From: Aequorivita todarodis | GTDB taxonomy: Bacteria > Bacteroidota > Bacteroidia > Flavobacteriales > Flavobacteriaceae | Length of the DNA stretch: 64,000 nucleotides | Direction: 5' to 3' | Assembly: GCF_028561335.1 (NCBI RefSeq) | Contig: NZ_JAQQTG010000016.1 | Location: forward strand, 129,704 to 193,703 | Shown here: in pieces, positions 16,501 to 24,340 of the stretch | Layout of the letters: each line of letters starts with the position of its first letter | Position numbering within the stretch: the first letter of the stretch is position 1 | Translations under genes and position numbers: made by a program | Notes under the pieces: generated by a model | Told to the model about the DNA's origin: nothing | Database searches by the model: none | The model's input: the letters and a program-made list of their open reading frames with translations, nothing else

Positions 16501-16995
16501 TTGAAAAAAATCCTACTTCTCAGCGATACCCACAGCTATATTGACGAAAAAATCCTGAACTACGTAAAACAGGCCGATGAAGTGTGGCACGCCGGCGATA
16601 TTGGCGACCTTTCGGTTACCGATGCAATCAAAAAACTAAAGCCGTTGCGAGCGGTTTACGGAAATATTGACAGCACGGAAGCCCGTATGGAATTTCCGCT
16701 CCACAACCGTTTTATGTGCGAAGGGGTTGATGTTTGGATAACGCACATTGGCGGCTATCCGGGAAGGTACAATCCGTCAATCCGGCAGGAAATTTATTCC
16801 AACCCACCAAAAATCTTTATTTGTGGGCATTCACATATTTTGAAGGTCATGCCGGATAAAACAACTGGACTACTTCATATGAATCCAGGTGCCGTGGGAA
16901 AGCACGGTTTTCAAAAAGTTCGCACTATGCTCCGTTTTGAGATTGACGGGGAAAAAATCCAGAATCTGGAGGTTATTGAATTTGGGAATCGTTGA
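16501..16995 (+). CDS. YfcE/MJ0936-type metallophosphodiesterase
   Basis: Two-metal phosphodiesterase of unknown physiological substrate. The 164 residues carry LLSDTHSYID (D-x-H), WHAGDIGDL (GD), YGNIDSTEARMEF (GN-D), ITHIGGYPGRY (H) and ICGHSHI (GHSH). These supply the full metal-binding set of the calcineurin-like fold. The start is TTG at 16501, with no in-frame ATG upstream after the stop. It stands alone and faces DUF4293 tail to tail. Confidence 0.92.
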   Translation: MKKILLLSDTHSYIDEKILNYVKQADEVWHAGDIGDLSVTDAIKKLKPLRAVYGNIDSTEARMEFPLHNRFMCEGVDVWITHIGGYPGRYNPSIRQEIYSNPPKIFICGHSHILKVMPDKTTGLLHMNPGAVGKHGFQKVRTMLRFEIDGEKIQNLEVIEFGNR

Positions 16996-17077
16996 TTGGG
17001 GAATCGGGATTCATTGATTCGTTGATTGGTTGACTACAGAATTTGGGATTTGGAATTTTGCATTGGGGATTTTAGAA

Positions 17078-17112
17078 ACAAAAAACCCCCGAAGTTGGCA
17101 TACTCCGGGGGT
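17078..17112 (-). terminator. Terminator of the DUF4293 gene
   Basis: On the minus strand a CCCCCG...CGGGGG hairpin (17086-17111) is followed by a T run (TTTTTTGTT). It lies 26 bp past the DUF4293 stop. Confidence 0.75.
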
Positions 17113-17137
17113 CTTGCACTAATATACCAAGATCGGT

Positions 17138-17548
17138 TTATCGTAAACGGTCCACAGATTTTACGAGGTCCTCATCCCTTTTTATGGCCTTGTTGGCCAG
17201 CACTAAAAATACGATAGAAATGATGGGAAAAAGCACCCCAATACCCTTCTCTGAAACAATAGTCTCTCCGGATAAAGTTAGCAACCTGTAAACGAAAACT
17301 CCCAGTAATACAAAGTTTGATATGATGTTCAAACGGTTGAGCACAAACTGCAACTGCCGTTTTTTGAAACTTAAAATTGAAATTATTGCCAACGCAATCG
17401 AAACAAATATCAACCCGAAAATCAAGGGCTCACTCCGCTCCATAATTACCGAGCCATCCTTGCCCAGAACCACTGGAAACCACATAAATAAAGCTCCCAT
17501 TACAATGGCAGAAACGACTAAATAAATGGTTTGGATGCGTTGGATCAT
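17138..17548 (-). CDS. DUF4293 four-helix membrane protein
   Basis: Function unknown. The 136 residues start MIQRIQTIYLVVSAIVMG and hold four membrane segments with a short periplasmic stretch (LGKDGSVIMERSEP) between the first two. The C-terminus is charged (KRDEDLVKSVDRLR). It lies divergent to rho across 203 bp, an arrangement common in Bacteroidota. Confidence 0.9.
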   Translation of the reverse strand: MIQRIQTIYLVVSAIVMGALFMWFPVVLGKDGSVIMERSEPLIFGLIFVSIALAIISILSFKKRQLQFVLNRLNIISNFVLLGVFVYRLLTLSGETIVSEKGIGVLFPIISIVFLVLANKAIKRDEDLVKSVDRLR

Positions 17549-17751
17549 TTTTTACAAAAATCTATTCTGCAGCAAAAATACTGTTTCTTTTTAAAAAAAA
17601 TAACAGTGGTTTTTAATTTATTGTTGTATTATTGCAGTAACAATTCGTAACCAACTCAATCAAGGTTACTTAGTCTTCGAAAAAATTTTCAACGTACTTA
17701 CCTTCTCAAAAGGAACACATTTGTATCAACATTAACAACAGTATATTCTAC

Positions 17752-19443
17752 ATGTTTGAAATTTCAGAATTAAAAGAAAAAAAGCTACCTGAACTTCAGG
17801 AAATAGCCAAAGAGCTTAACGTGCCGAAATATCGCACTCAAAAAAAATTGGACTTGGTATATCAAATCCTTGATTACCAAGCCGCGAATCCGAAGGCAGT
17901 CAAAGCCGTCATAAAGGCTGAAGAACCTGCTTCGGAAACCAAAAAAGAGGAGAAGTCCTCTTCTTCTAATGAAAATCCTTCAAAAGACCAAAAGCAGCAT
18001 CCGCAGAAAAACGAGGGCAGAAGCAAGAAGTCTAAGCCCCAAAAGCAACATCGCGATAAAAAAAGTGATGATGATAAAAAAACTGCCGATGACAAGCGTT
18101 CAAGCAACGAAAGGGCCGACAAAAAGGAAAGCGATAAAAAACCGCAACACCAAAAGTCAAGCTCCAGCAGCAACGACAACCGTCAGAAAAACCAGCGCAA
18201 CGACAGCAACAATTCTGACAACCGCCAAAAACACCAAAACCACAAACAGAAGGACGGCAATGTACACGACAACAAGAGCAACGGAAACAAAGATTCCCGC
18301 AACCGTTACCGTGAGCCGGACTATGAGTTTGACGGCATCATTGAAAGCGAAGGTGTGCTGGACATCATGCAGGACGGCTACGGCTTTCTGCGCTCCAGCG
18401 ACTACAACTACCTTTCCTCTCCCGATGATATTTATGTATCGCAATCGCAGATTCGTCTTTTCGGGTTAAAGACCGGAGATACGGTATTGGGCGAAGTGCG
18501 TCCGCCAAAAGAAGGCGAAAAATATTTCCCTTTAATAAAGGTGAATAAAATCAACGGCCTGAACCCCAATGTGGTTCGTGACCGGGTTTCCTTTGAGCAT
18601 TTAACGCCGCTTTTCCCACAGGAAAAATTTAACCTTGCAGATAAGCAGAGTACTATTTCCACTCGTATTATTGACCTTTTTGCACCTATCGGAAAAGGAC
18701 AACGGGGTATGATTGTTTCGCAACCAAAAACGGGTAAAACCATGTTGCTGAAAGATATTGCAAACGCAATAGCGGCAAACCATCCGGAAGTTTACCAAAT
18801 TGTCCTTTTGATTGACGAACGTCCAGAGGAAGTTACCGATATGCAACGAAACGTTCGTGGCGAAGTGGTAGCTTCAACCTTCGACAAAGAAGCCAGCGAG
18901 CACGTCCGCGTTGCCAATATCGTAATCGACAAGGCAAAACGTTTGGTGGAATGCGGCCACGATGTGGTGATTCTCTTGGACTCTATAACACGATTGGCGC
19001 GAGCTTATAACACCGTGCAACCTGCCAGTGGTAAGATATTGAGTGGTGGTGTGGATGCCAATGCACTTCACAAACCGAAACGTTTCTTCGGTGCCGCGCG
19101 TAATATTGAAAATGGCGGTTCTTTGAGTATCATCGCCACAGCGTTGACTGAAACCGGCTCTAAAATGGACGAGGTTATCTTTGAGGAATTTAAAGGAACA
19201 GGAAATATGGAGCTTCAGTTGGACAGAAAGATTTCAAACCGAAGAATCTTCCCTGCAATTGACCTTACCTCTTCAAGTACGCGTCGCGACGATTTGCTGC
19301 TTGATGAAAACGTAATACAGCGCATGTGGGTACTTCGGAAATATCTCGCCGATATGAACCCGGTGGAAGCAATGGAATTCATCAATGACAGAATAAAACA
19401 AACCCGGAACAACGAAGAGTTTTTGATTTCGATGAACGGATAA
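17752..19443 (+). CDS. rho: Transcription termination factor Rho with long disordered insert
   Basis: RNA-dependent ATPase/helicase ending transcription. Residues 1-47 are the Rho N-terminal SAP-like domain ([20 protein letters not shown]). Residues about 55-195 are low complexity, rich in K, S, N, D, Q and E. The cold-shock RNA-binding fold follows ([15 protein letters not shown], about 202-216), then Walker [11 protein letters not shown] (about 322-331), [13 protein letters not shown] and the Q/R-loop segment [20 protein letters not shown]. The roughly 200-bp leader contains no other gene. Insert-bearing Rho proteins are typical of the phylum; in Bacteroides thetaiotaomicron the disordered region has been reported to drive condensate formation. 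Confidence 0.97.
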   Translation: MFEISELKEKKLPELQEIAKELNVPKYRTQKKLDLVYQILDYQAANPKAVKAVIKAEEPASETKKEEKSSSSNENPSKDQKQHPQKNEGRSKKSKPQKQHRDKKSDDDKKTADDKRSSNERADKKESDKKPQHQKSSSSSNDNRQKNQRNDSNNSDNRQKHQNHKQKDGNVHDNKSNGNKDSRNRYREPDYEFDGIIESEGVLDIMQDGYGFLRSSDYNYLSSPDDIYVSQSQIRLFGLKTGDTVLGEVRPPKEGEKYFPLIKVNKINGLNPNVVRDRVSFEHLTPLFPQEKFNLADKQSTISTRIIDLFAPIGKGQRGMIVSQPKTGKTMLLKDIANAIAANHPEVYQIVLLIDERPEEVTDMQRNVRGEVVASTFDKEASEHVRVANIVIDKAKRLVECGHDVVILLDSITRLARAYNTVQPASGKILSGGVDANALHKPKRFFGAARNIENGGSLSIIATALTETGSKMDEVIFEEFKGTGNMELQLDRKISNRRIFPAIDLTSSSTRRDDLLLDENVIQRMWVLRKYLADMNPVEAMEFINDRIKQTRNNEEFLISMNG

Positions 19444-19475
19444 AAAGTATTTAAATTTTATCTTGAAACAAGATT

Positions 19476-19507
19476 TCCCCGAAGCCAAACTTCGGGGATT
19501 TTTTTTA
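19476..19507 (+). terminator. Rho-independent terminator after rho
   Basis: TCCCCGAAG (19476-19484) pairs with CTTCGGGGA (19490-19498), followed by eight or more T. The rho gene itself thus has an intrinsic terminator. Confidence 0.92.
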
Positions 19508-19546
19508 ATAAAACTGCGCTCAGGCCAGTCCAGCATTGAACGAAAT

Positions 19547-19564
19547 GTAATATTGCAATATTAC
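19547..19564. promoter_or_regulatory. Perfect 18-bp palindrome, candidate operator
   Basis: GTAATATTGCAATATTAC is a perfect palindrome 129 bp before the M14 peptidase ATG. The same first 14 bases recur exactly 100 bp downstream. A dimeric regulator site is inferred; no cognate regulator is visible nearby. Confidence 0.45.
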
Positions 19565-19646
19565 TTTTTGATTGCATTACCTTTCACAGTTCCCATTCTT
19601 CCTAACCAGACTTTCCCCTTTCAAATTTTTCTTTTTCGGAACTTCC

Positions 19647-19660
19647 GTAATATTGCAATA
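19647..19660. promoter_or_regulatory. Second copy of the GTAATATTGCAATA box
   Basis: GTAATATTGCAATA repeats the first 14 bases of the palindrome at 19547, with the inner ten bases (TATTGCAATA) still palindromic. It lies 33 bp before the peptidase ATG and so could overlap its promoter. Confidence 0.45.
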
Positions 19661-19692
19661 CAAAACCCGCGATAAAACGAAACGAACACCCT

Positions 19693-21423
19693 ATGAAACT
19701 ATTTCTTAAAATTTTAATCTTCCTCAGCTTTTGCCATAGTTTTTCACAGGAATTGTCCACTATTTTTGAAAAATCAAACGGCAAAAAAACGGCAACTTAT
19801 GGCGAAACCCTCGACTATTATACTTCGCTCGCCAAAAAATATCCTTCCATTTCCATATTTGTAATGGGCGAAACCGATAGCGGTCTCCCGCTGCACGTAG
19901 TTGTGTTCGACCCCAAAAATGAAGAACATTCAAAAGAAAAGTTTTCAAAAAACGGAAGAAACGTATTGCTGATAAACAACGGCATCCATCCCGGCGAGCC
20001 CGACGGCATTGACGCCACGATGCTGCTTTTTCGCGATTTTGCCGAAAATAAAATCCCCGCGCCAAAAAATACGATTATTGCAACCATCCCGATTTACAAT
20101 ATTGGCGGCGCTTTAAATAGAAACAGCACCAGCCGAACCAATCAAAACGGCCCCGAGGAATACGGGTTTCGCGGTAACGCAAGAAATTACGACCTAAACC
20201 GTGATTTTATAAAAAACGACACCAAGAATGCGCGCACTTTCGCAGAAATTTTCCATTGGCTGAATCCGGAATTGTTCATAGACAACCACGTTAGCAATGG
20301 CGCGGACTATCAATATGTGCTAACCCATCTTTTTACGCAGCACGACAAATTGGGCGGCGATTTGGGCAACTATCTGCACACTTCGTTTATGCCGCAATTG
20401 GAGGATTCGCTTCAGCAAAAAAACTGGGACATTACCCCTTACGTAAACGTTTTCAACCAAGTGCCGGAAAAGGGTTTTGCCCAATTTATGGACTCGCCGC
20501 GCTACGCCTCCGGTTACACTACTTTGTTCAACACTTTGGGTCTCACGGTGGAAACGCATATGCTAAAGCCCTATAAACAAAGGGTTGCAGGCACGTACGA
20601 ATTGATGAAAAGTTTTATAAATATTGCCGATGCGGATGCCTCAACAATAAAAACGCTTCGGAAAAATGCTGTGGAAAAATATAAAGTTGGAAGCTACTAC
20701 CCTATTTCTTGGGAAGTGGATTCCTCAAAAACCACGACGTTAAAATTCAAAGGTTATGAGGGGAAAATGGTGCCGAGCAACATTACGGGGGCGGACCGTT
20801 TGAAATATTTCCGCGACAAACCCTTTACCAAAGATGTTACCTATTACAACTATTTTAAGCCGATTGATTCCGTGACCATTCCTTCGGCATACATTGTTCC
20901 CAAAGGATATTGGAACGTTATCGAACTTTTGAAATTGAACGATATTGAATTTTCAGAATTTTCAAAAGACACTACAATTACTGCGGAAGTTTATCACATT
21001 AAAAATTTTGAAACGATAAAAAATCCGTTCGAGGGACATTACCTCCATTATAAAACGGAAGTAAGAAAAAGCACGGAAAATATTTCAATAAAAGAAGGTG
21101 ATATTTTGGTTAAAACCCAGCAGCCCGGCGTTCGCTATCTTTTGGAAACGCTGGAACCGGCGGCTCCCGATTCATTTTTCAACTGGAATTTTTTCGATGC
21201 CATCCTGCAGCAAAAGGAAGGATTTTCGCCCTACGTTTGGGAAGATATGGCCGAAAAATTTCTGAATGAAAATCCTAAAATCAAACAGGAATTTGAAGCC
21301 AAAAAGCGGAACGAGCCCGATTTCGCAAACAACTGGTATTTACAACTCGATTGGATTCACAAGCAATCGCCCTATTACGAAAAATCGCATTTACGTTATC
21401 CTATCGTTCGGGTGGGTGGTTAA
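19693..21423 (+). CDS. Secreted M14-family zinc carboxypeptidase
   Basis: Exported peptidase. The signal peptide is MKLFLKILIFLSFCHSFSQ. The zinc site is seen in NNGIHPGEPDGID (H and E, about residues 99-102) and in DNHVSNGADY (third ligand, about 197). ARNYDLNRDFIK holds the substrate-binding N and R, and TVETHML (about residue 290) supplies the general-base Glu candidate. The 576-residue length means about 250 residues follow the catalytic domain without a recognised domain. It overlaps the convergent NUDIX gene by 33 bp. Two palindromic boxes lie upstream. Confidence 0.9.
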   Translation: MKLFLKILIFLSFCHSFSQELSTIFEKSNGKKTATYGETLDYYTSLAKKYPSISIFVMGETDSGLPLHVVVFDPKNEEHSKEKFSKNGRNVLLINNGIHPGEPDGIDATMLLFRDFAENKIPAPKNTIIATIPIYNIGGALNRNSTSRTNQNGPEEYGFRGNARNYDLNRDFIKNDTKNARTFAEIFHWLNPELFIDNHVSNGADYQYVLTHLFTQHDKLGGDLGNYLHTSFMPQLEDSLQQKNWDITPYVNVFNQVPEKGFAQFMDSPRYASGYTTLFNTLGLTVETHMLKPYKQRVAGTYELMKSFINIADADASTIKTLRKNAVEKYKVGSYYPISWEVDSSKTTTLKFKGYEGKMVPSNITGADRLKYFRDKPFTKDVTYYNYFKPIDSVTIPSAYIVPKGYWNVIELLKLNDIEFSEFSKDTTITAEVYHIKNFETIKNPFEGHYLHYKTEVRKSTENISIKEGDILVKTQQPGVRYLLETLEPAAPDSFFNWNFFDAILQQKEGFSPYVWEDMAEKFLNENPKIKQEFEAKKRNEPDFANNWYLQLDWIHKQSPYYEKSHLRYPIVRVGG

Positions 21424-22014
21424 ATATTCCTTCGGAAAGAGCAGTTTTATATTTTCGTAGGAATCCTGCAGTGCCTTCTGCGACTTTTCAAAATCCTTCC
21501 ACTTTACTTTTTTAATGCCTTCCTCAGGTTCGGGAATGAGCGGCCCGTCGTAATCGCTGAACATTTCGTACCAATAGGTTATCTTCAATCTGAATTTGTC
21601 GTTTCTCGTAAAAACGTGATAGGTAGTCATTAAAAAATCGCGGATTTCAAGGTCCTTCACCCCCGTTTCCTCGATAACCTCACGAACGGCGGCTTCGCGG
21701 TGGGTTTCGCCTTTTTCGATTTTGCCCTTTGGAAGGTCCCATTTTTTGTTTCTCCGTATAAAAAGAATTTCCTTTCTACTGTTATATACCAGCCCCCCGG
21801 CGGCTTCAACCACTTTTATTTTCTTCCGAAGAAAGCGTTCCAGCTTTTCCGCATTTTTGTGGTACAGATTTACATAGAGCAGCTCGCCGTTGTATATTTT
21901 TTTTACCAACTTTTTAAAACGTGCCTGTTTTAAAGGAATGGTGGTGTAGTGCTCCCCAATATTTTCTTCAGTAGAAAGAATAATGGGAATATCTTTTACA
22001 AAAACTTTATACAT
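21391..22014 (-). CDS. NUDIX hydrolase
   Basis: Hydrolyses a nucleoside-diphosphate-linked compound; the substrate is unknown. The Nudix box GKIEKGETHREAAVREVIEE is complete. An N-terminal part of about 65 residues (MYKVFVKDIPIILSTEEN...) precedes the fold. The ATG at 22014 is preferred to the one at 22035 because it begins the conserved MYKVFV segment. It is divergent from pyrE with only 7 bp between start codons, and its 3' end overlaps the M14 gene by 33 bp. Confidence 0.92.
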   Translation of the reverse strand: MYKVFVKDIPIILSTEENIGEHYTTIPLKQARFKKLVKKIYNGELLYVNLYHKNAEKLERFLRKKIKVVEAAGGLVYNSRKEILFIRRNKKWDLPKGKIEKGETHREAAVREVIEETGVKDLEIRDFLMTTYHVFTRNDKFRLKITYWYEMFSDYDGPLIPEPEEGIKKVKWKDFEKSQKALQDSYENIKLLFPKEYLTTHPNDRIT

Positions 22015-22017
22015 TTG
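22010..22017 (+). promoter_or_regulatory. -7 box TACATTTG just before pyrE
   Basis: The box ends four bases (CACA) before the pyrE ATG at 22022. If transcription starts the usual 4-6 bases after the box, the mRNA would be leaderless or nearly so. No clear -33 TTTG is seen. Confidence 0.4.
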
Positions 22018-22021
22018 CACA

Positions 22022-22663
22022 ATGATATTAAACAAAGAAACGGCGCAAAAAACCGCGGCCCTGCTATTGCAAATTAATGCAATAAAATTGCAACCACAAA
22101 ACCCTTTTACGTGGGCCTCGGGGTGGAAATCCCCAATTTATTGCGACAATCGCATCACGCTTTCCTACCCAATGATTCGAAATTACATCCGCGAGAACCT
22201 CGCCAGACAAATTGAGGAACTCTACGGAAAGCCCGAAATGATTGCCGGCGTGGCCACTGGCGCGATAGGCATTGGCGCATTGGTCGCCGATTATTTGAAC
22301 GTACCGTTTTGCTACGTGCGTCCCGAGGCAAAGGGCCACGGCCGCCAAAATAAAATTGAGGGCCATTTGGAGCCAAACACCAATGTGGTTGTCGTAGAGG
22401 ACCTAATCAGCACCGGGAAAAGCAGCTTATTGGCCGTGGAGGCTTTAAACGAAGCAAATGCGAACGTAAAAGGAATGTTGGCAATTTTCAGCTATGGTTT
22501 TAATACTGCGGAAGAAAATTTCAAAAAGGCGAATGTTGCGTTAAACACTTTGAGCAATTATGAAATGTTGCTGGAAGAGGCCGAAAAATCCAAATACATC
22601 AATTCCGAAGAAGCTGCATTACTTTCTGAATGGCGGGAGAATCCTGCTGTTTGGGGGCAATAG
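22022..22663 (+). CDS. pyrE: Orotate phosphoribosyltransferase
   Basis: Converts orotate and PRPP to OMP in pyrimidine synthesis. The ATG at 22022 (MILNKETAQKTAALLLQINA) gives 213 residues and fits the family better than the upstream 21983 start, which lies inside the NUDIX gene. Motifs are FTWASGWKSPIYCDNR, VRPEAKGHGRQNKIEG (flexible loop) and the PRPP site VVVEDLISTGKSSL. No other pyr gene is adjacent. Confidence 0.95.
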   Translation: MILNKETAQKTAALLLQINAIKLQPQNPFTWASGWKSPIYCDNRITLSYPMIRNYIRENLARQIEELYGKPEMIAGVATGAIGIGALVADYLNVPFCYVRPEAKGHGRQNKIEGHLEPNTNVVVVEDLISTGKSSLLAVEALNEANANVKGMLAIFSYGFNTAEENFKKANVALNTLSNYEMLLEEAEKSKYINSEEAALLSEWRENPAVWGQ

Positions 22664-22701
22664 TGTTCAGTCGCAGTGTTCAGTCGCAGTGTTCAGTCGC
22701 A
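22663..22701. repeat. Three tandem copies of GTGTTCAGTCGCA
   Basis: Three perfect 13-bp copies start in the last base of the pyrE stop codon. The copy number may vary between strains. Confidence 0.9.
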
Positions 22702-22715
22702 GTATCCAGCACTTC

Positions 22716-22739
22716 TAAACTCATAAACTCATAAACTCA
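22716..22739. repeat. Three tandem copies of TAAACTCA
   Basis: Three perfect 8-bp copies end three bases before the SRPBCC ATG, which places them where a ribosome-binding site would normally be. Confidence 0.85.
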
Positions 22740-22742
22740 TAA

Positions 22743-23135
22743 ATGAAACTAAACAGCAAAAAGGTGACCACCCAAAAATCCGCAGCGGAGCTTTGCGATT
22801 TTTTGGCAGATGTGAAAAATTTTGAAACATTGATGCCCGAAAGCATCAGCAAATTTGAAGTTATACGGGAAAATGCATTTGTATTTGCCTTAAAGGGAAT
22901 GCCCGAAATAGCGTTGGAAGTAAAAGAAGTTGAAAAGCCAAACAGAGTAGTTTTGGGCGCAATCAGCGATAAAATTCCCTTCACGTTAACGGGGAATATT
23001 GAAGAAGTTTCAGAAAATACCTCAACCGTGGAACTCCATTTTGAAGGCGAATTCAACGCCATGATGGCCATGATGGTAAAAGGCCCCATTTCAAAGTTTA
23101 TTGATACGCTTGCCTCCAATTTGGAGCAGGTTTAA
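22743..23135 (+). CDS. SRPBCC-fold (START-like) small protein
   Basis: 130 residues with the helix-grip pattern: a first strand (MKLNSKKVTTQKSAAELCDF), a cavity region with NFETLMPESISKFEV, strands with KVVEVEKPNR-like features, and a C-terminal helix (GPISKFIDTLASNLEQV). The family binds hydrophobic ligands; the ligand is unknown here. The stop overlaps birA tail to tail by four bases. Confidence 0.8.
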   Translation: MKLNSKKVTTQKSAAELCDFLADVKNFETLMPESISKFEVIRENAFVFALKGMPEIALEVKEVEKPNRVVLGAISDKIPFTLTGNIEEVSENTSTVELHFEGEFNAMMAMMVKGPISKFIDTLASNLEQV

Positions 23136-23863
23136 TAAATCAACTTTACTTCTTTCATCTGAAATTTTTGCAACGGATCATTTTCCGTTTCCACCAAAAG
23201 TTCGCCAATATCGGAAACCCCCTTTATTATTCCGTTGAACCGAAACCTTTCGGGAGTTTCAAAAACCGAAACCTTTTCTTTTCGAAATAAATTGTTTTCG
23301 TAATTCCGTTTCATTTCTGAAAAATCGGCTGCTGGAAGATTTTTTAAATTTTTGAAAACATTTTTCAGAATTGTGTCAAGCACTTCTTCCAATGGAAAGG
23401 TTTTTCCCGTTTCAAGTTTCATGGAGCTTGCCTGTGGCAAATTTGAAAAATCCGCTTCGTTCACGTTGAGCCCAATGCCAATTATTGAATACTTTACCGT
23501 ACTGCCCTCCAGCACGTTTTCAATCAAAATACCGCCAATTTTTTTATTGGCTGACAATATGTCGTTTGGCCATTTAATTGATATATTTGGAACATTCAAA
23601 CGGTCTGTGGCTTGCAAAATAGCCAACGAGACTGCCATTGAAACCAAAAATTGATGTTCTACCGGCAGCCCCTTAAACTCTTTAAAGATGCTGAATGTAA
23701 GGCTTTGCCCTTCCCTTGAAAGCCAGGCGTTGCCCATTTGCCCACGGCCCGAAAGTTGGTTTTCCGCAACCACCACCGTTCCATCGGGCAATCGGGTTTC
23801 TTTTGCCAATTGCTTTAAGTAGGTATTGGTGGAATCGGTGGCATTAAGTTTGATTAAGTTCAA
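23132..23863 (-). CDS. birA: Biotin--[acetyl-CoA carboxylase] ligase, single domain
   Basis: Attaches biotin to BCCP. Motifs are DSTNTYL, the biotinyl-AMP loop NQLSGRGQMGNAW, SIKWPNDI, KIGGILIE and GIGLNVN. There is no N-terminal helix-turn-helix, so it should not be a repressor. Start codons are unclear. TTG at 23863 (reading MNLIKLNATDSTN) aligns with family N-termini, while TTG at 23905 would add 14 hydrophobic residues. It is divergent from rsfS. Confidence 0.92.
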   Translation of the reverse strand: MNLIKLNATDSTNTYLKQLAKETRLPDGTVVVAENQLSGRGQMGNAWLSREGQSLTFSIFKEFKGLPVEHQFLVSMAVSLAILQATDRLNVPNISIKWPNDILSANKKIGGILIENVLEGSTVKYSIIGIGLNVNEADFSNLPQASSMKLETGKTFPLEEVLDTILKNVFKNLKNLPAADFSEMKRNYENNLFRKEKVSVFETPERFRFNGIIKGVSDIGELLVETENDPLQKFQMKEVKLIY

Positions 23864-23920
23864 AACGATAATTATGTTTAGTATTACGCTTTTAAGGCGC
23901 TTCAAGAAACAAAAAAGTAA

Positions 23921-23928
23921 TAACTTTG
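23921..23928 (+). promoter_or_regulatory. -7 box TAACTTTG of the rsfS-ftsH run
   Basis: TAACTTTG followed by CACC fits the Bacteroidota -7 element and lies 25 bp before the rsfS ATG. It is the only good candidate between birA and rsfS. Confidence 0.5.
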
Positions 23929-23953
23929 CACCATAGAAAAGAAAAATAATTTA

Positions 23954-24325
23954 ATGCAGAAAAAACAAGCAGAACCAGATCAACTTATTGCTCAAATAAT
24001 ACGAGGGATTGAAGATGTAAAGGGAAATGATATTGAAATTCTTGACCTAAGAGATATAGAAAATACCGTTTGTGACTATTTTATAATATGCAATGGTACC
24101 AGTAACACACAGGTAAATGCCATTGTGAATTCTGTTCAAAAATCCGTTAGCAAAGCTTTAAAGGAAAAACCGTGGCACGTTGAAGGCAGCGACAACGCAG
24201 AGTGGATCCTTATGGACTACGTGCACGTTGTGGTGCATGTTTTCCAAAAGCATATCCGCGAGTTTTATGATATTGAGGGGCTTTGGGGCGATGCAAAATC
24301 AGTTAAAATAGAAACAACACACTAA
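23954..24325 (+). CDS. rsfS: Ribosome silencing factor RsfS
   Basis: Binds L14 of the large subunit and blocks subunit joining under starvation. The 123 residues hold CDYFIICNGTSNTQVNAI, WHVEGSDNAEWILMDYVHVV and FYDIEGLWGDAK, all characteristic. It is first in a rightward run, with ftsH 15 bp downstream. Confidence 0.95.
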   Translation: MQKKQAEPDQLIAQIIRGIEDVKGNDIEILDLRDIENTVCDYFIICNGTSNTQVNAIVNSVQKSVSKALKEKPWHVEGSDNAEWILMDYVHVVVHVFQKHIREFYDIEGLWGDAKSVKIETTH

Positions 24326-24340
24326 AAAGAAAATAGCCAT

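Noticed and set aside
17874-18444. ORFs opposite the rho insert and in another frame
   Set aside because: They are Ser/Leu/Val-rich shadows of the low-complexity rho coding region and lack starts, partners or known domains.
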